Source: Lepiota brunneoincarnata
Taxonomy: Eukaryota > Basidiomycota > Agaricomycetes > Agaricales > Agaricaceae
DNA: 64,000 bases
Direction: 5' to 3'
NCBI GenBank assembly: GCA_023014365.1
Contig: JAEBUN010000002.1
Coordinates: 248,001-312,000 of the forward strand
Numbering within the stretch: position 1 is the stretch's first letter; every line of letters begins with the position of its first letter. The notes under the pieces were generated by a model. The model ran no database searches, had not been told where the DNA came from, and saw nothing but the letters and a program-made list of their open reading frames with translations. A program made the translations under genes and the position numbers. Positions 11,670-23,099 of this stretch are shown here, one piece after another.

Positions 11670-12810
11670 ATGGCTTCTTTCACATCCAGAACCTGGCTAC
11701 ACACCTTTCTGGTTTCTCTGCACAGTTGTCGTCTCGATGCTCTGAGGCTCGTATCAAAGGCTGCCGGGTTCTATTCTTGTTTCCTGGATGTTGAATCTTG
11801 CCGTCCTTCCTCCTGCAACTCTCCCCCACTAATATCACCCCCAATTTCAAGACTTCAAGACAGATATCTAATATTGCTACAGAGGAGCAGCGATAAAAGC
11901 CAAGAAACTGTTGCATCCAGCTCTACAGCCCCTCCCTCATTCGACTCTCACCCCAGACCCAGCTCCCCGTACTGTCTCCTGTTGCAAACGCATTACCCCT
12001 CCAACAACATTTTATCAGCCATCCTTGTTCCCACATGCTGGGGGCTGTGGGCCATGCTATGGGAGAATGCCTTCGAGGCTTATGGATGTTCCTCCATTTT
12101 GGGCTCCCCATTCTCTATCGCCGCAGCTATGAGGAGAATGAGCTCCTCCCTGGTGCAGGTCAAGGCATTGGGCGATATCATAGCTACATGAGGATGGGAG
12201 ATAAATGGTGCAAGCACACTACCAAATTACAGACCCATTGGAAACTTTTCCGGGACACCTCAATGGTTCTACTTGGGTGAGTTGTCTCGGTTCAGTGAAA
12301 ATATGATGAAAGAGATAGATTCCCTTCTTAGTATCATCGCCCCATATATGTCTGTGACCAAGGCCCCAAAATATTCCCTCACTTTTATTGCCAGCTCCAT
12401 GTGTATTTTTTATTTGTCCGTTGGAACTGTGTTTTCCCATGTATACGTAGGGTATGCGGATTATTTACGCAACCCGATTGTGATTGACAACTGGCTTGAG
12501 GTATGTAATACACAAGGCACCCTAATTTGTCGGTAACTCATACAGCTTATTACAGGCATCCAGCGGCATTCAGGGACTGTGGTTCTGGACGTCATTGTCC
12601 CTTCCTGCAGTATGGCTCACCACATCCATAGGATTTTTCCTAAGCTTTATAATTTTTTCCATATGGGAGGACTTGCCATTGGAGGCTGCTGGCTCTTCGT
12701 ATGCGAGAGTCTTCTGCCACAGAATTCTATTGCTCTGTGGAGTTGGTTGGACGATTCTTCACTTTATCATGGTTTTCATGGCATGGTCGAGAGTCAGAAA
12801 CCATTGTTAA
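11670..12810 (+). pseudogene. Multi-pass membrane protein of unknown function, one in-frame stop
   Basis: One frame runs from an ATG at 11670 to a TGA at 12189-12191 and continues in the same frame as YLGELSRFSENMMKEIDSLL, then FIASSMCIFYLSVGTVFSHV, to an exon end at 12500 (GAG then GTATGT). An acceptor at 12555 joins ASSGIQGLWFWTSLSLPAVW, a second hydrophobic segment, and a third one near RILLLCGVGWTILHFIMVF. The stop is at 12808-12810. At least three membrane helices are visible. The layout resembles uncharacterised Agaricomycete membrane proteins with a PAVWL motif, but I know no function. The TGA may be a nonsense mutation, or a short intron may remove it. Where the protein starts upstream of 12050 is uncertain. 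Confidence 0.6.
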
Positions 12811-13645
12811 GCCTTATTCCCTATATCCTTCTGTTTTCAGCAATCTCGAGTTCTGCGGCTCTTTCATGTCATTAGCTCCATGTTTCTTTATCGCCTCACA
12901 TGGGCCTTGATTAAGTGATAAAAAAATTGATCATTAATGCGACGTAACTCGATTATCCATGATTTTCAGCCGAGAAAAGAAATTTCCAGGACTTAGATAA
13001 ACCTGTGGCCACCGCTCATCCAGAAACGTGGCCTGGATAAGTCCATCCATTATCTTGAGCCTCTTTCTGTTCGTCCACCTGCAGCTTTTGACCTTGAGAG
13101 TCCCCCAATCCGCACCTCATGTCGCAGGAACTTAATTTTACAACACACATGACAGGGCCATGATCTGTGATTGCTGATGTAAGGCTCGTCGTGAGACGGG
13201 CGGTGGCCAACGTCATAGTATGGCACACGCTTCGAGATTGGCCGGATGGGAATAGCCAGGAATATCCAGGGGAATACGGTAGCTGCGGACAGAGTGTTTT
13301 GGCAGATGCAAGCTTCTTAGGGGCACCCATGACCGGCCGCGAATAGCTTGATAGGGCCTGGGGATGCACTTGTTCGTTTATCTATGGTAAGGCGGTGTTA
13401 GCGGGCACTTGATCGGTTCACTCATGGGAACAATGCCTATCTGCGGGAGCTCACTGATCAATTGATCAAGCCCGAACCCCCCTTTCCACGAACTCTAATT
13501 TTTTAGCACGACGAAAAACAGCATGTGCCCCAAATTAGCATGTATCTCAAATTTAATTCGCCGCTATAATTCCTTGTAGTCGCCAATTCTCAAATTTTAA
13601 AAAGGCTTCGTGGGGCATCTGGCGAGGCATGAGCCAGAGGGTGAT
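12811..13645. other. No gene recognised
   Basis: A minus frame at 13016-13369 is open for 117 codons but shows no recognised motif. Nothing else stands out. Confidence 0.4.
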
Positions 13646-15121
13646 TCTTGCGCGAGGCAGACATGTGACATGGTCACACCACTCGCGAGTTAGTACACGA
13701 AACTTTACCTTTGCAGTAGATACCCTCCCCCCTCGCTTGCCAGCCTTCAATTTCGCGTGGATACCACGCAATATCTAGCATCCTTTTCAACCGCTAGCCA
13801 TACCTGATACCTCCAACTTGACGAACACGTCACCGTCTATGAGACCACCCTACAACACACCAACCTTGGCACTATCACCATCCGACACTCCCAATATGCC
13901 CAGCCAGCATCGGAACCAGATGCATCGTACGGAACAACATCCCAACCAACACCAACACCAACACCAACACCAACACTGACACCAATGCTAACATTGCCAC
14001 CACTCGCCACCACTCGCCACCAACCCCCCCCCCCCTGCCCTCCCTCAATACCCAGAGCTCGACAAACCTTTTTCCAAGGTGCTACTGCTGTCGGACACAC
14101 CCCAAACACCAAGGCCCCCTATTACTATGGGTTCACTCACCCTCTATTTGCTCTGGGTCTACACACCCCTATTCGCTGTTGGTCTATGCACCCCTGACTC
14201 GCTACGAGTCCACACCACCACCTCTGTCCACTCTGGGCGTACACACCCTCTATGCGCCCTTTGATTCGCTATTGGTGAGTACACTCCTTCCCATTTGCTA
14301 CAGGTTTACCCCCCTCCCCCCCCTTTCTATTCGCTATGAGGGCACACACACCCCCCATTTGCTATGGGTCTACACACCCTCCTTTTACTATGGGTTTATG
14401 CATCCCCTATTCAACATGGGTTTACGCACCCGCCTTTCGCTATGGGTGTACATGCCTCCTTTTTCGCTATGGGTCTACGCACCCTCCGTTTACTATGGGT
14501 TTTATTCAACATGGGTTTACGCACCCTCCTTTCGCTATGGGTGTACGCACCCTCCTTTTACTATGGGATTATGCACCCTCCTTTTGCTATGGGCTTATGC
14601 ACCCTCCTTTTGCTATGGGCTTATGCACCCTCCTTTTGCTATGGATGTACACACCCTCTATTTGCCATGGGTATATGCACCCCCTACCTGCTATAAGGGT
14701 ACACATTCTCTATTTGCTATGGGCTGTCCACATCCTCTATTTGTTATGGGTGTAGCATCCTCTATTCACTATGGGTGTATGCATCCTCTATTCACTGTGG
14801 GTATATGCACCTTTTCATGCACTTCTATCTACTTCACAACTGAGCTATGTACCCTCTGTTGCCATGAGGCCATACTCCCCCCTTGCTGTTCGAACCGCCT
14901 TTTGGGGGTGAGCACAGCCTTGTCAGCACCGTGTCGGCTGTGGCGGTTCTTTGGGTGACCCGACCGTGCTTCCTCCTCGACCTCACCACCCAGGGTCAAC
15001 GGGGCTTGAAGAGAGCCCCACCCCTCTCTCCCAGCCTATGCAGTATCGAGTTCTGTCATTCTACATCGCTCGTAATTTATAATTTATATTTTATGTTACC
15101 TGGATGCCTCACAGCGCAAGA
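13646..15121 (+). mobile_element. TCTTGCGC-family element, copy B, full length with minisatellite
   Basis: The left end TCTTGCGC (13646-13653) and right end GCGCAAGA (15114-15121) are inverted repeats. The left part (13646-13810) matches 25943-26050 and 47215-47350. The right part (14956-15121) matches copy F at 63321-63485 with three differences that I can count over about 165 bases. Between them lie a CACCAA-type repeat (about 13950-13985), a 26-bp minisatellite and a hairpin (14892-14899 GAACCGCC with 14942-14949 GGCGGTTC). No transposase is visible, so this is a non-autonomous element. Copies C and E show the same ends with much shorter middles. Confidence 0.75.
14100..14850 (+). repeat. 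26-bp minisatellite inside element B
   Basis: The unit is close to CTATGGGCTTATGCACCC plus TCCTTTTG. Two consecutive copies at 14587-14612 and 14613-14638 are identical, and the copy at 14561-14586 differs by two bases. The flanking parts back to 14100 and on to 14850 hold more diverged units. Because 26 is not a multiple of 3 and the unit lacks stops in the plus frames, all three plus frames stay open for 110-259 codons. These are not genes. Confidence 0.9.
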
Positions 15122-15191
15122 GTCATATCCTCAGTCAAACTGCCCCATCTCAGCAAGCTTTCATCCCCCCCATATCTTTGATCAGAGCATT

Positions 15192-15777
15192 ATGAGCATT
15201 GCACAACCTGGCTGTGTGTCACCCGAAACACCTTACCAAATAATGTGGTAGCCTCACCCTTATTTCTAGATGGGGAAGTTGGCATCGAGCGACCTGCGAA
15301 TGCCAGAGTTAGGATAGTTCACGGACACAATGATCCAACCCCCACCTTTTCGCAGGCCTCCGGCTCTGGCGTACCCACTCCAACACGAACAACAATTGCA
15401 ACCCCAGCCGTCCCACCACCGCATGTAGCCATCAGTGTGGAACCTGGTTCCCTCATTCCAGATGATGCGGCAAGAGATACCTCCCTTGAGGTAGCCCCAC
15501 CCGAGAGCTTACTTGCATAGTGTGTGTTTCCAGCCTCCATGATAGTGAGTTATGCTAATTGCCGAGTTGGAATTCCAGCTGCTTCAGTCTCCAACTTGGT
15601 AGATTCCTGGAAACCATTCTTGCAATGATCCCACCTCTTGGGATACCGTACTCCATATTCAACGTTATCGTCCTGGTCATTTTGGCGTTAGGAGGAGCAC
15701 GCTTGGTCTTTACTTTCTCGACCTTGGTATTACTTGGAAATAAATTCCCGGCCCAAGATCCACCGGTACGCGGGTAG
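15192..15777 (+). CDS. Family M small membrane protein, copy M1 (intact, 156 aa)
   Basis: Exons are 15192-15213, 15270-15519 and 15579-15777, which sum to 471 nt (157 codons with stop). The exon boundaries are fixed by comparison with six other copies: a 22-nt exon 1 (MSIAQPG), an acceptor TTTCTAG, a donor in phase 2 (CATA then GTGTGTG) and an acceptor TTCCAG followed by CTGCTT. Exon 2 encodes GEVGIERPANARVRIVHGH, a Pro/Thr-rich stretch, and EPGSLIPDDAARDT. Exon 3 encodes a C-terminal hydrophobic segment, FNVIVLVILALGGARLVF, and a short tail ending PVRG. No signal peptide is visible, so a tail-anchored topology is likely. The start lies 70 bases beyond the end of mobile element B, so its promoter may have been replaced. 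I do not recognise the family. Confidence 0.7.
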
Positions 15778-16424
15778 AATAGTTTTCATTGTTTTGTTAC
15801 TATTGTTGTATAAACATGTCTAGATTAACCATGCAGTCAAATAAGAGATATCGCATTGTCTGCTCAGAGTCCAAATTGTGTCGAATGGTATTCTATGACA
15901 TCATACCTTCCCCTCATCGCTTTTACCATACCACCGGCTCATAACGAGTTGTCAATCCCATAAGTAACTGTTCTCGGGTAGTGCGCTGGCCATGACATGG
16001 CGCACAGTGGAACTGCGCTCTCGCCGGCCACTGCCCTGCTATTTCAGTACCGCCCTTCCGATCCGGCTGGTGGAAGCCTGCAGAAACATAGGTTTCCAAA
16101 GAATCATCCGTCATTGATGCCCAACATGTGTTGTTATTGATATCATTCTTCCTCTTGCCCGTGACGGCTAAAGCCGCCCACGATGCCTAATGTGCCCAGA
16201 ACTGATTCAAAAACCAACCACCCCACCAGCCCATTGGTCTGTATTAATAGGACACAGTGTACCAAGATTGCGATGCTGTTAAGTCTATATTTATTGAATC
16301 TAAGTGCCAGCCTGCTAGCTCCAAAAGTCAGGCGTGCGAGGATGGATCGGGGATAGATGTTTGCTGCCCGTCGGGCGTGTTATTGAGTTTGCAGGAAATC
16401 CTCAAACTATTAAAGAACTCATCA
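15778..16424. other. Intergenic between family M copies M1 and M2
   Basis: No coding feature was recognised. A minus frame at 15923-16114 lacks any motif. Confidence 0.5.
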
Positions 16425-16499
16425 TGTAACTTGACTGCAATCCAACTCTCAACCCACCTCACAAACTCAGAACTCTCAACCATTTCGACCAGAAACGGT
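16425..16499 (+). promoter_or_regulatory. Conserved 5' leader of family M (copy M2)
   Basis: The bases upstream of exon 1 (ACTGCAATCCAACTCTCA, then CCCACCTCACAAACTCAG, then CTCTCAACCA) recur upstream of M6 (48191-48275) and M7 (58635-58710), and more loosely upstream of M3 (33874-33940). The spacing to the ATG is about 60-75 bases in each. I infer a shared 5' untranslated or core promoter region. No TATA box is obvious. Confidence 0.55.
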
Positions 16500-17051
16500 A
16501 TGGACACCACACAGCTTGGACGTATGTGCTCCTTTTTATTAAATGGCAGTAATCTCATCACTACTTCTAGATAGAGGGGTTAACATTGAGCGGCCAAGGA
16601 AGGTCAAAGTCAGGGTAGTCCACGGACACCAAGATTCCGCCACCGCCATTTGGCAGGACTCGAGTCCGGGAACATCTACCTCAACGAATGCGACTCCAAC
16701 TCCACCTCTCATTCCTCCTCTCCATGACACCATTGACTTGGAATCTGGTTCCCTCACTCCAGATGATGCGCCGGGAGACCCCTTGGCTACGGCTGAAGCA
16801 ACCGCACCCGAAAGTTTATTCGTGCAGTACGTGTTTGTAGGCCCTGTGATGATGGAGGATGTTAATCGCCGAATCGGAATTTCAGCTACTGCCTCCAGTT
16901 TGCTAGATCGCTGGAAACATTCTTTGGAGTGATCCCGTCTTTGGGGGTACCGTACTCCATATTCAAAGCCATGGCGCTGGTTGTTTTGGTATTGGGAGGA
17001 GCATGCTTACTTTTTACTTTCGTGACCTTGGTGTTATCCAGATACAGGTAG
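16500..17051 (+). CDS. Family M small membrane protein, copy M2 (intact, 147 aa)
   Basis: Exons are 16500-16521, 16571-16826 and 16886-17051, total 444 nt (148 codons with stop). Exon 1 encodes MDTTQLG and ends at the donor GTATGTG. Exon 2 encodes RGVNIERPRKVKVRVVHGHQ, a Thr/Pro-rich stretch, then ESGSLTPDDAPGDP and TAPESLFV. Exon 3 starts in phase 2 and encodes LQFARSLETFFGVIPSLGVP, followed by the hydrophobic FKAMALVVLVLGGACLLF and a short basic end, SRYR. Reading straight through the second intron would instead add about 35 spurious residues. Together with M1 this is one of two copies that are open in every exon with matching splice sites. Function is unknown. Confidence 0.72.
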
Positions 17052-17220
17052 CTTTGTTTAGACTGAAATGCGCACGGACACGCGGATAGAGCTGGCTCTT
17101 TTTTTTTGTTGGTTGATTACCGCCTCGTGTAATTTCTTTTATCAAGTAAAGTCAAATGCATTATTCCATCGTCACACCCATCATTTGTAACCAATACTTC
17201 GCACGGAAGTCCGCATATCA

Positions 17221-19428
17221 TCACTCCTGCCCTCCAACCCCCCTCCTCCTAGCCTCTCCAGCCCAAGCCTCCGCATCCCCCCGTCCCTTCTGCACATCAA
17301 CCGCAAACCAAATAACACCAGACGCACAAATGCAAAGCGCGAACAAAAACGGGAACCCCATCCAGTTACTCCTACTCCGATCGATGATCGCCTGAATCAC
17401 ATTGGGACCAATCATGCTAGACGCCCTGTTCGATAGACCAAAGAGGCCGAAAAACATGTTGTCGTAGCCTGGGGGTGAGAGTTCTGCCATCATGGTTTGC
17501 GAATAGGCGTAGTATGGGGCTTGGAAGATGCCGAAGATGATGTTGTAGGCCCAGAATTCCCAGACATTGTGGAAGCTTGTGTGTGTGGATTAATGGTCGA
17601 TAATTGATACGGTGAGAGGTCGGAAAAGGACTAACCCAACTTTTGTCGTCCATATTCCGAGCATACCCCAGAAAGGGATCAGCATCGTGAATACGTTCGT
17701 AACCACGAACTGATCAATAAAGGATTGGGTCTTGAGGTAATCATTCGACAAGGCGGGGTTTTGCTCACCATTTTCTTCGTACTAATCTTAAAGTACCTCT
17801 GTATGTACCAAAAGCCAAATGTGCTTGCTGTCGACGTAATCGCCTGGGAGAGGCCAAGGTATGTGTTCTGCAAGAAACTAAACTGGAATTTATCGTTCTG
17901 GCAAATTGAAACTAGAGTCCCTGTTGTATTCAGGCCCTGCACCGAGGTCGGTATACTGACGCTCAGAATAATAAGCCTGACTCACATCGGCGAGGAGGAA
18001 GAATGCGAAAAGGTAGATGAAGGTACATGGGAGTTGTTTGTATTGTTTGACGGCCAGCCAGATTTGTTTCCAGCCAATGGTCAAGTAGCTTTCCCCCTTG
18101 GGTACGGGAGGACCTGGACGAGGTTGCTGGAAGATAACTGCCAGTAATAATCACGTTGAATGGCTGTATTAAATGAGGGGGGAGGAACGCTTACACCACC
18201 AAATGCCCGTTAACACCCAGTAGCCGTTTATCCTAATAGGAGGAGGATAAGTGCCCCAGCTAGCCGTTTAGGGGGGGGGCGACGTACAGCACGAGGCAGT
18301 AATTGTTGACCCTTGGATCATCCGGCAAAGGTAGTAATAGTGAGAGGTTCAAACAGAGGACGGCGATATACCCTATGTTACTGTGAGCCTGTAACGAGGG
18401 GATATTCGGTCAAAGGTCCGAGGGAGAATGATTTAATAATTTGACAAACCGGTGCTAATATTGCTTATCCTATTCTTCTCCAAACTCTCCTCACGCTCGT
18501 ACTCCTCTCGTTCAACCTCAGCCAGCTTCGTATTTCTCTCGGAGGGACCGTGAATGAGCGGTATTGCGTGCTAGGCGGAGGAAACAAGGCAGCGTAAAAC
18601 ACAAGAGTTGCTCCGTAGCTTATGAAGCCGACCATGAACAAGGCCATTGCCAACGGCCATCGTGAAGGTTCTGCCAAGGTTGCGATTAAATACAAGCGTG
18701 TGAGGTTATAAAGCTGGAGAGGATCGCTTGCCTGTCAAACTCATACTGGCGAACTGGGCAGCCCAGCAGATGCATGTTACCACGAGAAGTAACCATCGTC
18801 CAAAGGTTCCATAGTCAGCCGCTGAGCCGATTGTGGTGAATATAAGAGTCATGACCTATCGTCTAGGTTTTTCATATGTTGTTGTATAATAGTGGGCTTG
18901 GGGGCTTACAGCAAAGCTAACGCCGTTCGCGATTAGGACGATGCTTGCCACGGCTTTGGTTCCTCCGGCCCAAGGAAGGACGCACTGGCCTGAAGCATCT
19001 GGTGCTAAACAGGAAGATCCGGGACCGTTCACAGGGTCGTATCCAGCTGCCGTGGCGAGGGATTGGAACAAAGTCATGGAAAATCCTAGCGGGCCTACTC
19101 CCTGTAGGATATGAGGTTCAATTCCTGAGACTATTCATCACCTTATATTGCTATACGAACGTTATCTCCATTGTAATACACTGAAAGTCGTCATACACGC
19201 AATGAATGATCGTGTAAACAGTATACTGTCAAACGTACGGTAGTAGCTCCATAGCTCTCTCCTCGTCACGATCGGTTCATCTCTCAGCGCAGGGAGAACG
19301 GTTGGGGAATCCCTATCGGACTCAGGGCTGGTCTTGTCCGGGTCGGTGGCTGCAATGACTTCAACAGAGTCTTTATCGCCCTCCGAGCGCTCCGGGAAGG
19401 GTTTCTCTGGTGGTGGGATGAGAGACAT
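17221..19428 (-). pseudogene. ATG22: ATG22-like vacuolar MFS transporter, 11 exons, frameshifts in exon 5
   Basis: Eleven exons can be read: 19239-19428, 19161-19180 (20 nt), 18910-19101, 18732-18855, 18450-18670, about 18288-18386, 18195-18232, 17986-18137, 17769-17936, 17636-17709 and 17221-17575. They encode VTRRELWSYYLYYNGDNGVG, then TLFQSLATAAGYDPVNG, GSAADYGTFGRWLLLVV, GWKQIWLAVKQYKQLP and AELSPPGYDNMFFGLFGLSN, as in Atg22 proteins, which export amino acids from the vacuole after autophagy. Multiple membrane segments are evident. Exon 4 ends in a GC donor (GCAAGC). In exon 5 the loop after AALFP changes frame twice within 80 bases (RLARNTAHSRSLREKYEAG, then EVEREEYEREESLEKN), and the junction to exon 6 is also out of phase. 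It is a pseudogene, or an assembly carrying indels. The start is the second ATG of its frame (MSLIPPPEKP), because upstream residues lack family character. Confidence 0.8.
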
Positions 19429-19874
19429 TCGAGTGAGCCACGGAGAGCACAAGAAGTCCCCACAGTGGGAGGCAAGAGAGGGACGCCTGGGGCATCGGGC
19501 ACCACTCTCCTATACGTGCTGGGAGACTAAAATACACTGTCTTGTGACCCAGAAGCACCTGGATCAATACAATGCGGCCACGCTGTTCTCGGTTCGCTGC
19601 TATATGAGCCTAAAGACCAATTCCGTATGGAAGGAGAGACACGAGGTGGGAATGCCGATGATGGGGCTTAGGTGAACTGTGGGAAGGTAGGAATGGTTGT
19701 GGGAAGAGCAGGCGTTTCAGCCATTCGCTGCTTGCGATTTCGCGAGTGTCTTCACACACAAATGCTTTATAGCCAGCGGGGCGTCTTACAACTACCCTGG
19801 TCCCTTTCTCTTCCATAACAGTGAGTGTGATGTAACCTTCTAGACGACACACGCTCATAGTCATATCCAGGCTG

Positions 19875-21954
19875 ATGATCTTGAGACGTTTCCTCGCAGT
19901 CTCCGTCTGCTTCTCTATCGCTTCGGCGGCGGTTCGCTTCCTGACAACGGACGGTCTGGGAAGCGTCTTCGTCCTCGACAGCGATCCAGAGAAACACTAC
20001 TTCATACCCACCATCCCCACCAAGGAAGTCAACCTCATCGGCGTAGCCTCCGACGCGCACGATAAATTCACCGCCGCCACCAGCATCCGCACTACCTCCT
20101 CTCCACTCTCCCGAAAATTCCTCGAAGCCCAATTCGACGCCTTCAGACAGCTCGACGATGTCTGGAACGAAAATTTCCTGGAAACTCTCTTCATCGGCTT
20201 CGAGAATGACGCCAATGCGTTCTTCGACGATTCGGGCAAGGAATGGCTTATCGAGCGTGGGATCCACAACCTCTATCTCACAAACGGCATCGAACACCCT
20301 AAATTCAAGACAGTCAGCGGTATCAATATCCAACGAATTAACGATGTCCCACCCCACGGACCCTGGCTCATCCGCACCCTCCGCACAAACCGCAACACAA
20401 TCCGTGCGTACCCCGTCTACGGTCTCTTCGAAGACGACCACGAAGCATTCACCGGTCGGCGCATTACCGGATCTGGTCCATGGTGGATGGTTCTCAACCA
20501 ACATTTCACTCCCTGAGAACCCGGGCGTGCAGTACATCCCCGTCCCATCCCGTCTCTCTGCTTGGTCGAGCGGCACCCTCCCCCTCGCCGGTCTGCGATT
20601 CGGCTTGAAGGATATATTCGACGCCAAAGGGCTCCACACCGCCGCTGGTTCGAATGTCTACGCGCGCACATACCCAACACCCAATGACACAGCGCCTTCT
20701 ATCCAGCGCCTCCTTGATCTCGGCGCAACGCTCATTGGGAAGACGCGTACATCGCAATTCGCACATGCCTCGCAACCTTGGGAGTTTCTTGACGTACCAT
20801 ACTCGTGGAACCCTCGTGGAGATGGGTACTTGACTGCTGGTGCATCGAGTTCGGGGAGTGCGTGTGGGATTGCAGCGTATGATTGGATGGATTTTGCTGT
20901 TGGTAGTGATACGAGGGGGAGTGTGCGTAAGCCTGCGGCGCTTGTGGGGGTGTATGGTATACGACCGTCGCTTGGGACTTTGGATTTGAGTGGTGTACTT
21001 CCGGTTTCGGAGGAGATGGATACAGCGGGGATTTTTCGCGCGTAATCCGAGGATATTCGAGTCGATTCGCGAAGAATTGGTTCGTTTTGTTTCCCACGTT
21101 TTTTTTCTTCCCCTCTTGTCACACTAACGCGAGAGGTATACAGGTACGCAGAATCGGATGTCATCAATCGCAGTCCAACCCTCCGCCTACCCAAACATCT
21201 ACTTTACCCAACTGACCACTTCCCCCTTGCAAATCCCGATGCCCAAGTTCTCGTTGAAAGTTTCCTCCACCAACTGCGCAAACATCTCAATATCGTTCCG
21301 AAACCTATCAGCATTTCCCAAACGCTCACTCCACACCTCCCCGACTCGTCCTTCTCAGGACTCCACGCAGCTGCCCTTGTACTTCAGAACACCAAACCTG
21401 GCACTGCAGTGGCCAAGCCTCTCCTCAAGGAGTTTGTAGAACAATTTGGTGCCGAGGAAGTATTGAGTTTAGAATTCGACCCGGCGCCATCGCGGGCATT
21501 CAAGAAAGGCAAAACTCACTCAAACGAAGACTACCTCACAGCTGTGGAAGTGAAGAAACAGTTTGCTGAGGGGTTACACGAGGAGGTGTTTTTACCCAAT
21601 AACAAGACCTGCGCGGACTCGATGCTCATCTATGAAGCGTCTACGGGTGGACTTGCGTCGTTCCGGATACCCGAGTTGAATGAGTTTGAGGGTGCGGCTG
21701 AGTTGGTGATGAATGTGCCTCCGAAGGGGTAGTCCACCCGAGTTGGAAGCAGTTTTTGCATTATGTAGGCGTCGATGGGTGAGTTGCCTGAGGTGACGAT
21801 ACCGATTGGGCAGGTGGGGTATTTGAGTCCGGTTACGGGGAGGAGGGAGTGGGCGCCTGTTGCGGTGCAGATTGTGACTCGGAAGGGGTGCGATGGGGTT
21901 TTGCATGAGTTGGTGAGGAAGCTTGGGGATAGGGGGATTGTGGGTACAGGTTAA
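19875..21954 (+). pseudogene. Amidase-signature enzyme, broken by several lesions
   Basis: The first frame starts MILRRFLAVSVCFSIASAAV, a plausible signal peptide, and runs to about 20455. There one base is gained or lost and the next frame carries DIFDAKGLHTAAGSNVYART, LGATLIGKTRTSQFAH and GASSSGSACGIAAYDW, with GSDTRGSVRKPAAL. These hold the Lys, cis-Ser and Ser of the amidase catalytic triad. At about 21035 an extra T in a T-run shifts the frame again. An intron at about 21080-21143 leads to YAESDVINRSPTLRLPKHL and onward to a TAG at 21730. Two in-frame stops follow before PEVTIPIGQVGYLSPVTGR and the C-terminus near 21954. The gene would hydrolyse amide bonds if intact. A 290-codon minus frame over 19767-20639 is its antisense shadow. 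Confidence 0.8.
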
Positions 21955-22093
21955 GGCGGGGAAGGAGGTGTATTGAGTGTTCGTCTAGTATTTAAACTGG
22001 GGATTGTGCTGTACAATAAAGGAGGGGTGTTTACTACTGGACGAGAGTAGCATGACTCTTTTTTTTTACAACTTTGCCTTGGTATTACGACCT

Positions 22094-23030
22094 CTACCGC
22101 GCTTTACGTTGGGGATTGATAGTCGAATGAATCGCAGGAAATGCAGAGTTTGTCTTTATCCCAGATCTAATTTCATTTGATTAGGCACCAATACTAACAA
22201 GGGGAGGGGGAGGGGAAGGGACAGACCTCGCACCGTGCACTGCGTATGCGCCCGGTGATAAACATTGAAGTTGATCTGATGGTAATCTTTGCACCCCTGG
22301 ATCGATCCGCATTAGCCACGTGAAGTGAAATGGGCGTGGTGGGGGAGGGGGCCAGTAGCGCTAAGAGCTTACATACATTGGTATTGGCTGGTGCCAGATT
22401 AGATTCATGGATTGGGAGACGCCTGTTCCGTCGATGCCGAGAATGAGGCCGAGGGTGACGAGCGAGGAGCTTGAGCATCTGTTAAGCGTTGAGTTAGTGG
22501 GGTTAGATTGTGAAGGTTGAGATGCGGCCAGATTGGTGTGGTGGTGATGAATCCATCACCGAGAAGTAGAAGGTAATCAGAATGAAAATGAGTGATTGCG
22601 TTGAGGGGGGTGGGGGTTGTTAAAGACGTACGGATCGACAATGTAAGCCGCACATGCGCCGTGGAGTGTCCCATGGATGTTGCACATGTCTGTCGGTGTG
22701 TGATAGAGTTGGTGCGACGCGTATAGAAAGAACACTTGGAGGAAGAGAGAGACCTTTATCCACCACCACTTCGAATACGGTCTCCACCCTGGCTTCATTC
22801 CCTACACGCTCTTCACGAGTAGCAGTGCTACCCCCAGCCAGCCGAGCGCTAAGCCCGTAAACATTAATTTCTACCAGCTTCAACTTCTCGCCGACCTCTG
22901 CACCGTATGACTGGCCCTTGGCGCTGACGAAATGGGCGAAGAATTGCTGTGAGAGCGATTTGATCTTCTCTGAGGCATTGCCCCTTATTTGGCTATCAGA
23001 ATTAGCCTTGGTGGTAGCTGAAGGGGGCAT
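22094..23030 (-). CDS. Hotdog-fold thioesterase (ACOT13/PaaI type), C-terminal frame altered
   Basis: Exons are 22754-23030, 22632-22689, 22377-22478, 22227-22296 and about 22104-22166. The protein starts MPPSATTKANSDSQIRG and has GEKLKLVEINVYGLSARL. It then has the hotdog signature DMCNIHGTLHGACAAYIVD followed by PCSSSSLVTLGLILGIDG, QSMNLIWHQPIP and FITGRIRSARCE. The HGxxHGxxxAxxxD motif is the acyl-CoA binding and catalytic helix of this family, which hydrolyses acyl-CoA or related thioesters. In the last exon one extra base after LCIS diverts the frame, so the protein ends SFDYQSPT instead of an expected AIHSTINPQRKAR ending at 22094. The enzyme core is complete. The earlier ATG at 23099 is possible but adds unrelated residues. 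Confidence 0.78.
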
Positions 23031-23099
23031 ATCAGGGCTTTGGTTTTGATGGTCTTTGGATTCGACTTCGGTGGTGAGCGGTAGGGGGGTAGGAAACAC

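Noticed and set aside
13950..13985. A CRISPR-like or short direct repeat array
   Set aside because: It is a simple CACCAA microsatellite without spacers, in a eukaryotic context.
14179..14958. A 259-residue repeat protein
   Set aside because: All three plus frames of the 26-bp minisatellite are open, so openness has no coding meaning here.
19767..20639. A 290-codon open frame on the minus strand
   Set aside because: It lies antisense to the amidase, whose plus frames carry clear catalytic motifs. The GC-rich codon pattern leaves the opposite strand open by chance. The minus frames at 20658-21194 and 20732-21097 are the same effect.
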